Origin: Urbifossiella limnaea
Lineage (GTDB): Bacteria; Planctomycetota; Planctomycetia; Gemmatales; Gemmataceae
DNA length: 64,000 nucleotides
Assembly (NCBI RefSeq): GCF_007747215.1
Contig: NZ_CP036273.1
Location: forward strand, 4,882,322-4,946,321
Direction of reading: 5' to 3'
Positions 1 to 8,400 of this stretch are shown piece after piece; position 1 is the stretch's first letter, and the number at the start of each line of letters is the position of its first letter. The translations under genes and the position numbers were made by a program. A model generated the notes under the pieces. The model had not been told where the DNA came from. It searched no databases and was given only the letters and a program-made list of their open reading frames with translations.

Positions 1-2275
1 AGATAACACTGGGCGGGGGTATCACCGGTGGTACGGGTCCGGTGTCACCGGTGGTACGGGTCGGGTCCGCCCCGAGCTCGGCCAGGAGCCCGCACACCAG
101 CCCCCACATCCGCGCCCCGCGCGCGTCCGTCCAGCGGTCCGGGTGCCGCACGATCTTCGCGTCCGTCCGCAGCGGGAAGCCGGGGAGGACGAGCTCGGAC
201 GCCTCCCGCATGGCGTCCCGCATCCGCTCCGTTTCATCCTCGGCGCGGTCGTCTGGCGCCTCGATCAGGAAGGCGTCGTGAACCGGACAGCACACCGCCA
301 GCCCGCGCTCGGTGGCCAGGCACGCGGCCAGCCGCATCATCTCCGCGCCGTGGGCCTGCATCGGCCAGTTTCGCAGACTCCGGGGGTTCGCCAGCGGGCG
401 GCCGGTTGCCGGGTCGAGCCCCGCCGGAACGCCGGTCGCCCACCCGAACCGGGTTCGCAACCGGCCGGTGAGGAGCGCCCGCTCCTCGACCGAATCCGAC
501 CACTCCCAGAACCGGCGGAACGTCCGGCGGTGGAGGTCGAGCAGCTCGACCCCGCGACCGCGGGGGGCGCCGAGCCGCCGCGCCAGCCCGTCGGCCGATA
601 GCCCGTAGAGGACGCCGAGGCTCACCACCTTGAACGCCTCCCGCTCGGCCGGGTGGGTGTGCTTCGTGGCGTCCGCCGGGATCGCCCCGGCCATCTTGGC
701 GAACGTCGTGTAGAAGTCGCCGCTCGTGTACGCCTCCATCATCTGCGGGTCGGCCGACAGCGCCGCGGCGATGGCGAGTTCCTGTTGGGACCAGTCCACA
801 TACACGACCGCTCGCCCCGGGCCGGGTCGAATCAGGGACCGCAGCCACGCGGCCGGGCCGAAGATGAACGCGGTGTTCGACGGCTGGTTCCGCCCGGTCC
901 GGGACCGGAACGCGGACAGGAGGCACCGGTTCCGCCCGTCGGGGCCGACGGCCAGCTCGTTGAGCCGGAACTCCCCCAGCGAGTGACGGAGGTCGCGGAT
1001 CGGCCCCACCTCGGCGGGGAACCGCTTCGCCATCTCGCGGAACGTGTCGTCCTTCAGGTCGAGCGACCCGGACGGGAGCCGGGGCCAGGGGATGCGCTTC
1101 CGGGCCAGATACCGCGCCCACCGGTCGGCCGAGAACGACAACGGGCCGGGGGGCCGGGTGGCGCCGTCGTCGGGGCCGAGTCGGTCCGCGGCGTCGCGGA
1201 TCAGCCCCGGGTCGTGCCGCGGCCGCGGGGCCGGGTCGGGGTCCGCCAGGACCGCCCACAGCTTCGGGGCGTAGTCGTCGTCTACCCCGTCTGGGTCGTA
1301 CCCGCCGCCGATGCCGAGGTCCGGCAGCTCGCCGGCGAGTTCCCGCGCCGCCACGTCGAGCCCCGGCACGTCGAGGTGGTCGCGCCCGGCGTCGAGGAGC
1401 CGACCGACCCGTGCCGAAGTGAGCCCGGTAGCGGCGCGGGCGGCGCGGACCGCGGCCAGCCGGCCGGCGGTCGCCTCGACCTCCTCCCGGTGGAGGTGGT
1501 CGGCGGCGGCCGCGAGCGCGTCCGGGTCGAGTTCCCACTGGCGGGCCGCATCGATAACAGCGGCACCGAACCGGCTGGCCGGGTCGAGCTGGCGGCCGGT
1601 CGGGGCGAACACCCGGTAGTCGGCATCCACCACGCGGACGAGTCGTTCCTTGATCCCGCTCCAGTGTTCCCGGAGTGCGGCGAGCGCCGCCGCGTCGATC
1701 GGAACCCCGGTCCACTCCATCCGCGCGGCGGCCGTCATGTACCGCCCGCGGAGCAGCGCCCGCGAAAGGTCGAGCCGCGGGGCCATCCGCGGGAGGAGCC
1801 GGGCCAGCGCGTCCACGTCCGCCGCGCAATAGTCGAGCAGCGCGGCCCGCTCGGCGGCGGTGAACGGGCCGCCGCGGATCGCCAGCGCCCGCAGCTCGTC
1901 CTTCTCGCCCGCCGCCAGCCCGTCGAGCCGGAAGTGAGCCAGCGCCCCGAGGAGCCCCGAGCCATGCGGCGTCGGCCCGCCGTTCGTCAGGAGCCGGAAC
2001 TCGGCGTACAGGTCGAGCACCCGGGCCGGGAGCGGCCAGCCCAGCGCGAGGTGACACCCGAGCTCGGCGGAGGCGTAGTACGCCACGAACAGCGCCCCCG
2101 CGTCGGTCGGGTAAGGCGCGACGGCGGGCGGGTCGTCGGTCAGCCAGTGGCGGACCGCCCGCCCCGTCCGCAGCTCCCGGGCGCAAACGCACAGCGGCGT
2201 CGGCCGGTGGCCGCTCGGGGCGTGGAACTCGAAGTCCACGCACCACACCTGCCGGTAGCAGCCGAGCGCGTCCAC
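1..2275 (-). CDS. Family A DNA polymerase with 3'-5' exonuclease motifs (C-terminal end off the window)
   Basis: This reading frame has no stop from a GTG at 2275 to the left edge (758 codons seen). Near the N-terminus VDFEF gives an exonuclease I (DxE) motif, and DYCAADVDAL gives exonuclease III (YxxxD). The polymerase part shows motif A as VYVDWSQQELA (DYSQIELR in Pol I), motif B as REAFKVVSLGVLYG, and motif C as VHDAF (HDE in Pol I). The Glu usually found after the motif C Asp is Ala here. The gene starts 3 bases after the upstream stop, so the two are probably co-transcribed. I infer a replication polymerase of the integrated element rather than chromosomal polA. The GTG start is chosen because the only in-frame codons upstream are CCG and that stop. 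Confidence 0.8.
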   Translation of the reverse strand, partial: MDALGCYRQVWCVDFEFHAPSGHRPTPLCVCARELRTGRAVRHWLTDDPPAVAPYPTDAGALFVAYYASAELGCHLALGWPLPARVLDLYAEFRLLTNGGPTPHGSGLLGALAHFRLDGLAAGEKDELRALAIRGGPFTAAERAALLDYCAADVDALARLLPRMAPRLDLSRALLRGRYMTAAARMEWTGVPIDAAALAALREHWSGIKERLVRVVDADYRVFAPTGRQLDPASRFGAAVIDAARQWELDPDALAAAADHLHREEVEATAGRLAAVRAARAATGLTSARVGRLLDAGRDHLDVPGLDVAARELAGELPDLGIGGGYDPDGVDDDYAPKLWAVLADPDPAPRPRHDPGLIRDAADRLGPDDGATRPPGPLSFSADRWARYLARKRIPWPRLPSGSLDLKDDTFREMAKRFPAEVGPIRDLRHSLGEFRLNELAVGPDGRNRCLLSAFRSRTGRNQPSNTAFIFGPAAWLRSLIRPGPGRAVVYVDWSQQELAIAAALSADPQMMEAYTSGDFYTTFAKMAGAIPADATKHTHPAEREAFKVVSLGVLYGLSADGLARRLGAPRGRGVELLDLHRRTFRRFWEWSDSVEERALLTGRLRTRFGWATGVPAGLDPATGRPLANPRSLRNWPMQAHGAEMMRLAACLATERGLAVCCPVHDAFLIEAPDDRAEDETERMRDAMREASELVLPGFPLRTDAKIVRHPDRWTDARGARMWGLVCGLLAELGADPTRTTGDTGPVPPVIPPPSVI
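22..62. repeat. 18-bp direct repeat, two copies
   Basis: The same 18 bases occur at 22-39 and 45-62, offset by 23 bases. The offset is not a multiple of three, so the copies are read in different frames within the 3' part of the polymerase gene. Its role is unknown; it may be a small local duplication. Confidence 0.6.
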
Positions 2276-2278
2276 CGG

Positions 2279-2905
2279 TCAGACCTCCCCCCGGAGCTTC
2301 CGCAGAACCGGGTGGTCGAGGGTCGTCACGGTGCGGTCCTTGAACGCCAGCCGCAACAGGTCGGGGAACGGGAGGTCGGGCCACGTCGGTTCGTCGGTGA
2401 TGTGCTCGGACACCTTGATCCGGTGCCGCTTCTGGCCCTGGTCCCAGTAGAGTTTCGTCCACCGCTCGGACGCCACCCGCGCCGCCTCCTGCGGGATGCT
2501 CACCCAGTCGGGAATCTTCCCGTCGGGGCCGGGCATCCGCAGCCCCCACACGAACACCAGCCCGCCGCGCGTGACGGCCGTGACCATCAGCCGGCGGGAG
2601 AACGTCGGCTCGTCGGCCAGCGCCGGCCAGAGGGACCGGTCCACCCAGAATGAATCCGCGTCGTCGTCCTTCAGCTCGATCAGCCCGCCGACGCACCGGT
2701 AGACGGGGTCCGGGTGGACCCGGAAGAACTGTTCCTTGCTGGGCTTCCTGAACGGCACGGACACTAGCAGTTCCCGCACGCCGAGGTCGGCGTCGGAGTC
2801 GTCGGGGAGCGCCAGCCGGGCCACGTCGAACGGGTCCGGGGCGTCGGCGGCCGGCGCGTTGGCGCCGAACGGGAAGTCGGTCGGGTCGGTCGTCGTCTTG
2901 TCCAT
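2279..2905 (-). CDS. Conserved hypothetical protein of the integrated element
   Basis: This 208-residue protein starts at the ATG at 2905 (MDKTTTDPTDF). The N-terminal 40 residues are Asp/Ala/Pro-rich and probably disordered. The rest is a compact domain with VPFRKPSKEQFFRVHPD, a VFVWGLRMPGPDGK stretch and a C-terminal DHPVLRKLRGEV. I recall similar proteins of unknown function on other bacterial mobile elements, but I cannot name a function. It sits directly upstream of the polymerase with a 3-base gap, which suggests a shared operon and a role in element replication or maintenance. No catalytic motif, signal peptide or membrane segment is visible. Confidence 0.75.
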   Translation of the reverse strand: MDKTTTDPTDFPFGANAPAADAPDPFDVARLALPDDSDADLGVRELLVSVPFRKPSKEQFFRVHPDPVYRCVGGLIELKDDDADSFWVDRSLWPALADEPTFSRRLMVTAVTRGGLVFVWGLRMPGPDGKIPDWVSIPQEAARVASERWTKLYWDQGQKRHRIKVSEHITDEPTWPDLPFPDLLRLAFKDRTVTTLDHPVLRKLRGEV

Positions 2906-2964
2906 CGGGTCGAGTTCCTCAAGCGTGATGTGGCCGCGGGGCGGTGCCGCGGCGGAGTTGGGCG

Positions 2965-3093
2965 TTACTCGTCCGGGTCGTCCACGAATGCCAGGAACTC
3001 CCGGCCGTCGGGTGAGCTTTGCGGGTGGGGCGCGAGGTGCGCCCATAACAGGTCGTTGGTTCCCGCGTCGGCCGCGGGTAAGATGGGATTCAC
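2965..3093 (-). CDS. Small hypothetical protein (42 aa)
   Basis: The GTG start at 3093 is preceded by a purine-rich GGGGAGAGAG ribosome binding site, and the stop is at 2965. The product is acidic at its C-terminus (FVDDPDE) and has no recognisable motif. It lies between the DUF1580-like gene and the conserved hypothetical, on the same strand. The clear ribosome binding site and same-strand placement favour a real gene. Its length is too short for certainty. Confidence 0.45.
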   Translation of the reverse strand: MNPILPAADAGTNDLLWAHLAPHPQSSPDGREFLAFVDDPDE

Positions 3094-3123
3094 AGGCTCT
3101 CTCCCCAGACTGCCTACCGCCAC

Positions 3124-3146
3124 CGCCCCGGCTAGCACCCGGGGCG
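3124..3146 (-). terminator. GC hairpin downstream of the DUF1580-like gene
   Basis: Eight-base arms at 3124-3131 and 3139-3146 lie about 57 bases past the stop of the upstream minus-strand gene. There is no T-run, so this may be only a structured spacer. Confidence 0.3.
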
Positions 3147-3202
3147 TGGCCATTGGTGGGTGTGGAAACGCGACCGCCCCGGCGACGAGCCAGGGCGGGG
3201 GG

Positions 3203-3535
3203 CTACAGTCCGAGTTCCTTCAACTTGGCCTCGGCGGCCTTGCTGGCGTCGGAGCGCTCGCCGGGGGTGCGGAACCCGGCCGGCGAGTCGGTGGCGATGT
3301 AAGCGTTTGTCAGCGACTCCACGAACTCCGCGAACCAGTCGTCGCGGGTCACCCACTTGGCACCGAGACGCACGGCGCGGAGCCGGAGACGGGCGCCGTC
3401 GGGCAACTTCACCCCGACCGACGCCCACCGGATCAACGTCGAGGGGTGCGGCCGGCTGTTCCGCCGGTGTCCGGGGATCTGATCGAGGTAGGCGGTGAGC
3501 TTGCGGTAGGTGGTGGCGGGAGAAGTCGAAACCAT
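3203..3535 (-). CDS. DUF1580-like small DNA-binding protein (putative excisionase/regulator)
   Basis: The protein has 110 residues from the ATG at 3535. The N-terminal 70 residues (YRKLTAYLDQIPG, then STLIRWASVGV, then LRAVRLGAKWVTRDDW) follow the pattern of DUF1580, a planctomycete family resembling short winged-helix or excisionase-like regulators. The C-terminus is charged and Lys/Glu-rich (AAEAKLKELGL). It lies between the integrase and the element's other genes, where an excisionase or early regulator is often found. The family assignment is from memory of the pattern, and the excisionase role is inference from position. A tandem 10-bp repeat lies about 115 bases upstream. Confidence 0.65.
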   Translation of the reverse strand: MVSTSPATTYRKLTAYLDQIPGHRRNSRPHPSTLIRWASVGVKLPDGARLRLRAVRLGAKWVTRDDWFAEFVESLTNAYIATDSPAGFRTPGERSDASKAAEAKLKELGL

Positions 3536-3648
3536 GCGTGGCGTGCCTCCGTTTGCGAGGGTACACGCCACTATCGATCTAAAACGTCCTGATTGACAGG
3601 GGGCTTCGAACAAGCGGCGATGTCCGACTGATTTTCGCCCGACCGCCA

Positions 3649-3688
3649 GGAACCGCACGGAACCGCACGGAACCGCAAGGAACCGCAC
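3649..3688. repeat. Four tandem 10-bp repeats (iteron-like)
   Basis: GGAACCGCAC is repeated head-to-tail at 3649, 3659, 3669 (last base A) and 3679. The array lies between the DUF1580-like gene and the integrase gene in a 265-base non-coding gap. It could be binding sites for the DUF1580-like protein, integrase arm sites, or replication iterons. An AT-rich stretch with short GGGAAG/CTTCCC arms follows at 3698-3726. Confidence 0.7.
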
Positions 3689-3800
3689 CGACTACGCGGG
3701 AAGTTTTTTTTAGAAAATGGCTTCCCTCTCACCGACGCGGACAAATCCAAGCCGTGGGCCGCGGATGTCTGTGTCCATTCGGCTCGACGAGGGAACGGGG

Positions 3801-5045
3801 TTACCCGATCTCGGCCGCCACCTTCGCGGCCAGTGTGAGGTTCCGCTCGGCGTACAGTTCGGTCACGTCGGCCCGGGCGTGGCCGAGCGCCACCTGGGCG
3901 GCCTCCAGCCCGTACAGCCGCCGGACCTCGGTGCCGTGGGCGTGGCGAATCTGGTTCGGGTGCCAGTGCGCCACCGGGTCGAAGTTCCCCGGCCCGGCGA
4001 GCCGCTCCCGCCGCTCGTTCGCCTTCCGCACCGCCCGGGACACCGCCACGCCGTAGCTGTGCGTCGTGTACCGCCGGCCCGCGGCCCGCTTTGGCGCGGC
4101 CGTCCGCTGCGCGGCGTACCGCGCGGCGTGCGAGCGGTAGAGGGGCGTTCCGCGCACCTTCCGCCGCTCGGCGTGGAGCGCGGCCACCACCCGCCGCGGG
4201 GAGAAGTAGTAGTCCGTGGGATCGGCCGGGGCGAAGCGTTCCAGGATGGCGCGGGCGCGGGGGCCGATCGGCACCGCCCGGGCCTTCCCGCGGTGGGCGT
4301 TCTTGTGCTGCTCGGGGCGGAACACCCACACGTCGCCGGACGTGTCCAGGTCGCACGGCCGGAGTTGCACCAGCTCGCCGGGCCGCATCCCGGTGAGGAG
4401 TTGCACCTCGGCCATCGCCCGCACGGCCGGGCGGACGAACGGCAGCGTCGCCCGGACGTGTTCCTCGGCCACCGGCCCGACCGGCTCCGTCTCGCGGGCG
4501 GTCGTCCGCCCCTTCTGGAGCCCGCTCACGGCGGTGAGGGACTGGTACACCGCGAACGGGACCAGCTCCTCACCCGCCGCCCACTTGAACAGCCGGCGGA
4601 CCCGGCCGACGCGCTGGTTGATGTAGGTCCGGGCCAGCCCGGCATCGAGCCACCGGCCGCGTAGCGCCTTGAGGGCGAGCGGGCCGAACTCCCGGGCCAG
4701 GGTGTGGCCATACAGGGCGCGGAGGTCGCGGATCAGGACGCGGTATTCGGTCACCTCGTTCGTCGGCGTGTCGTCGGCCCGGCGGTAGTGGCGTTCGACG
4801 TGTTCCCAGAACGGGAGGAGGAGCTCGTTCACCGTCCGGCCGGCGACCGGTGCGGCGAGACAGACGCCGGCGGGTGCGGTGGCCAGTTCGGCCACAATCC
4901 GGGCGTATTCCTGTCGGCTTACGGGGGTGTTGTAGGTGCCGAGATACACGTCCCGGCGGCCGCCCTCGGGGGTGCGGACGGTGACGACGGCTTGGCCGCT
5001 CGGCGCGTGCAGGCGGTAGGTGGGAACGGTCGGGGTGCGGGGCAT
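3801..5045 (-). CDS. Tyrosine recombinase/integrase
   Basis: The protein has 414 residues. It has an N-terminal arm-binding region, a core-binding SAM-like region at roughly 75-160, and a catalytic domain at roughly 195-405. The catalytic set is visible as Arg221 (TGMRPGEL), His362/Arg367 (HPNQIRH), His389 (LGHAR) and Tyr398 (TELYAER). It starts at an ATG at 5045 preceded by GGAGGG. It is transcribed away from the tRNA gene, and the 3' end of that gene is the likely attachment site. It would catalyse site-specific integration and excision of the element. Confidence 0.93.
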   Translation of the reverse strand: MPRTPTVPTYRLHAPSGQAVVTVRTPEGGRRDVYLGTYNTPVSRQEYARIVAELATAPAGVCLAAPVAGRTVNELLLPFWEHVERHYRRADDTPTNEVTEYRVLIRDLRALYGHTLAREFGPLALKALRGRWLDAGLARTYINQRVGRVRRLFKWAAGEELVPFAVYQSLTAVSGLQKGRTTARETEPVGPVAEEHVRATLPFVRPAVRAMAEVQLLTGMRPGELVQLRPCDLDTSGDVWVFRPEQHKNAHRGKARAVPIGPRARAILERFAPADPTDYYFSPRRVVAALHAERRKVRGTPLYRSHAARYAAQRTAAPKRAAGRRYTTHSYGVAVSRAVRKANERRERLAGPGNFDPVAHWHPNQIRHAHGTEVRRLYGLEAAQVALGHARADVTELYAERNLTLAAKVAAEIG

Positions 5046-5057
5046 CCGGAATCCCTC

Positions 5058-5076
5058 CTGCGGTAAACTACCGCAG
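5058..5076. promoter_or_regulatory. Inverted repeat overlapping the integrase leader (operator or attachment arm)
   Basis: Perfect 8-base arms CTGCGGTA and TACCGCAG are separated by AAC, immediately upstream of the integrase ribosome binding site. A second 7-base inverted repeat is at 5097-5113. Position suggests an autoregulatory operator or recombinase arm site; there is no direct evidence for either. Confidence 0.4.
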
Positions 5077-5153
5077 TTGCAGGCGTTCCGGCCGCACCTC
5101 CGACCTTCGGAGGGTAAGCACTAAAGGCTTCAGCCGATTTGAGTTACATCCAA

Positions 5154-5226
5154 TAGCGGGGGCCGGAATTGAACCGGCGACACATCGCTTATGAAGCGAT
5201 TGCTCTAACCCCTGAGCTACCCCGCC
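5154..5226 (-). tRNA. tRNA with CAT anticodon (Met, or Ile2 if lysidine-modified)
   Basis: The 73-base cloverleaf reads from 5226 down to 5154. The acceptor stem GGCGGGG pairs with CCCCGCT, ending in a G-U pair. The anticodon stem ATCGC/GCGAT carries the loop TTCATAA. The T arm is GCCGG-TTCAATT-CCGGC. No CCA is encoded. The anticodon CAT fits elongator Met or tRNA-Ile2; sequence alone does not decide. The 3' end faces the integrase and is the inferred integration site. Confidence 0.92.
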
Positions 5227-5416
5227 TCGAAAGCCCCGGGCGACCCCGGTCGCGGCCTCGCCAATACGTTATGACGCCGCCCGCGTCCGACAAGACTGGC
5301 GCGGCAGGCCGGCGGTTCGCGCCCGTTCCCACCTCCTCGCCCGGGCGGAATGGGGTACACTTCCCCAACCCCCCTGCCCTCTTCATCCCTCCGACACGGC
5401 CGGAGCACTCCCCCCA

Positions 5417-8400
5417 ATGCGCCTCCTCCTCTCCCTCGCCGGCCTCGCGGCCGCGGTCGGCGCACTGCTGACCGTGCCCCGCCCCGCCGCCGCCCAGCCG
5501 CCCGTCGTCAACCGAGTCCCGCCGCCGCCCGAGTTCAGTCAGCCGCAGTCGGCCCCGAAACCCGCGCCGTTCGCGGTCAGCATGGTCGATCAGGGCCAGT
5601 TCGACCCGCGGCTCAAGGGCTACTTCCTGCCGGACGGCTTCCGCCTCGAAATCGTTCTGAGCGAGCCGGACGTGGTGAACCCCGTCGGGATGACGTTCGC
5701 CCCGGACGGCAGCCTGTTCGTGATGGAGTGGCGGCCCGACCCGGTCACCCGCGACCGCTGGTTCCCCGTGGTCGAGACGTTCCGCTACCGCGACGGCACG
5801 ACCCGCGAAATCACCACCATGAAGAAGTTCACCACGGACCTGGTGAAGCACTTCACGCCCAACACCAAGACCGGCAAGTTCGACCCGCCGCGCACCATCC
5901 TGTCGGAGGAGTTGCCGAGCAGCATCCTGTGGCACGACGGCTGGCTGTACGTCACCGGCCGCGGCACCGTCCGCCGCTGGCGGCAGGCCACCGCCGGCAA
6001 CATCAGCGGCGTGGACACCAGCCGGGCGCCGAACCCCTCCGACCCGTGGAACATCCGCGAGGTCGTGGCCCAGGGCTTCTGCGGCTTCCACCACCATCAG
6101 GTGTCCGGCCTGACCATCGGCAACGACGGCCTCCTCTACCTCACCAGCGGCGACGACGACAACTACGTCGAAGGCTCCGACGGCAGCCGGGCGACCGTGC
6201 TGCGCACCGGGGCCGTGTTCCGCTGCCGGCCCGACGGCTCGCGGATGGAGACGTTCTCGATCGGCTACCGCAACCCGTACCGCGACCTGGCGTACGACGG
6301 CGCCTTCAACTGGTTCCACGCCGACAACGACAACGAGGACGGCAGCAAGTTCATGGGCTGCCGCATCATGCACGTCGCGGAGGCGGCCGACTTCGGCTGG
6401 CGGCTCCGCTACGGCGCCCGCTGCTGCCGCCCGGACGAGGCCCGCGTCTCCGTCGCCGGCGAGCTGCCGGGCACCCTGCCGCCGATGATCAAGACCGGCC
6501 GCGGGTCCCCTGCCGGGCTCCTCATCTACAACGACACCCGCATCCCGACCCAATACCGCGGCCTGCTCTACTACCCGGACGTGTACCGCCGCGTGGTGCG
6601 GGCGTACCGCACGGTGCCGACCGGCTCGACGTTCCAGATCACCGGCGAGTTCGAGTTCCTCAAGAGCGACGACCCGCTGTTCCGGCCGTGCCAGATGGTC
6701 ACCGGGCCGGACGGGGCCATGTACGTGTGCGACTGGCGGACCGACTCCGGCGGCGCCGGCAAGCTGTCCGGCGACGGCGTCAACGGCCGCGTCTACCGCA
6801 TCCGCTGGGCCGGCAACGCGGCGACGCCGGAGTTGCCGCTGCGCGGCACGGACAGCTGGGCGAAGGTGAAGGCGCTGCCGGACGCGGCGCTGGTGGACGC
6901 CCTCGGCCTGCCCGACCTGACGGACCGCGTCGAGGCCCGCAAGGAACTCGTCCGCCGCGGCGCGAAGGCCCGCGACCTGGTGCTGAGCCGCTTCAAGACC
7001 GACCAGATTCAGGGGGACGCCCGGCTCGTCGGCCTCGGGGTGCTGTCGGCCGGGTGGAACGCGGACGTGGAAGACGTGTTCCGCAAGCTGCTCGTGGACG
7101 AATCGCCGGACGTGCGGCGGCTCGCCGTCGACGGGCTGGCCCTGAACGCCCCGAAGGGCGACGCCCGCACTTTCGAGGTGCTGCTGGTCGCGCTCAGCGA
7201 CAGCGACCAGACGGTGCGCCGCGCCGCGGCGCTGGGGCTCGGTCGAGTCGGCGTTCCCGCCGCCGCGGAGGCACTGCTCGCGGCGTGGCGCACCGACGAG
7301 GCCGCCGACGTGTACCTGCGCGACGCCCACGTCCGCGGCGTCGAGCGGCTCGGCAAGGCCGGCGTCGACGCGCTGCTGACGCTGGCCCAGAGCGGCGACA
7401 ACGAGTTCAAGGCTGCAGTAGAGATCATGCTGACACTCCGGTCGCGCGAGGCGGCGGCGGGGCTGCCGGACCTGCTCGCCACCCCGCACGCCACGCCGGC
7501 CCAGCGCGAGGCGCTGGTGCGGTCGTACACGAACTACCAGCTCGACCCGCCGGTCTCACTCGACCCGCTCGTCGATTACCTCCGCACGCGCCGCGACGAG
7601 GCGCCGGCGGTCGTGGCCGCGGCCGCGGAAGTGTTCGCCGCGTCCGACGGCAACCTGTCACCGAAGGGCCGCGCGTTCGTCGCAGGACTCCTGGACCACC
7701 GGGCACCCACGGTCCGCGCGGCAGGCGTCAGCGCCGTCGAGGCGACGCGGCTCGTCTCGGCCGCGCCGAAGCTGATCGAGGCGCTCGGGCAGGCAGACCG
7801 CGCCCCGGCGGAGCGCGTCGGGCTCGTGAAGGCCCTGCGGGTGCTCGGGGCGAAGGACGCCGTGGCGCCCATGACCTCGATCCTGACCGGGGCCAACCCG
7901 CCGGCTCTGAAGCTTGAAGCGATCCGCACCCTGGCGGCGCTCGACGCCAAGGCCGCCCAGCTCGTCGCCGAGGCGATGCTCGACCAGCCGGACCCGACGC
8001 TCCAAACCGAAGCCGTCGTCATCCTCGGGGCGACGAAGGCGGGGGCGAAGCTGGTGGGCGAGCGGTACGTCGCCAAGAAGCTGCCGCGCGAGCTGTTCCC
8101 GCAGGTGTCCGACGCCCTGCGGCGCTTCACGACCGACGACCCGGCCGTCTCCCAGCTGCTCGCCGAGGTGATGCGGGGCGGGCTGCTCCTGTCGATGGAG
8201 CCGACGCAGGTGGAACGCATCCGCGGGCTCGTCGCCACCCGCGGGAGTGCGGCGCGCGGGCGGGAGTTGTTCCTGAACACGCGACTGCTGAACTGCGCGA
8301 CGTGTCACCGCATGGAGGGCGTCGGCGGCGGCACCGGCCCCGACCTGACGCGGCTGTGGGACACGCACACGCTCGAAAAGATTCTCGAAGCCATCGCCGA

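Larger units (their letters stand above)
1..5153. mobile_element. Integrative element (prophage or island), integrase end; left part outside window
   Basis: A tyrosine recombinase starts about 110 bases from the 3' end of a tRNA gene. A run of minus-strand genes follows: a DUF1580-like protein, a small ORF, a conserved hypothetical and a family A DNA polymerase. This is the usual layout of an element integrated at a tRNA 3' end. The right boundary is inferred to lie at the tRNA 3' end near 5154. The left end, and the duplicated tRNA 3' fragment expected there, lie outside the window. No capsid or conjugation gene is visible, so phage versus island is undecided. Confidence 0.6.

Noticed and set aside
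234-2696. Long minus-strand open frame (820 codons) and an opposing plus-strand frame at 653-2653
   Set aside because: Both are low-complexity Arg/Gly/Pro/Ala translations caused by high GC. The frame with polymerase and exonuclease motifs starts at the GTG at 2275.
5189-7489. 766-codon minus-strand frame opposite the PVC cytochrome gene
   Set aside because: It lies antisense to a protein with clear domains and a signal peptide, overlaps the tRNA, and has no recognisable motif.
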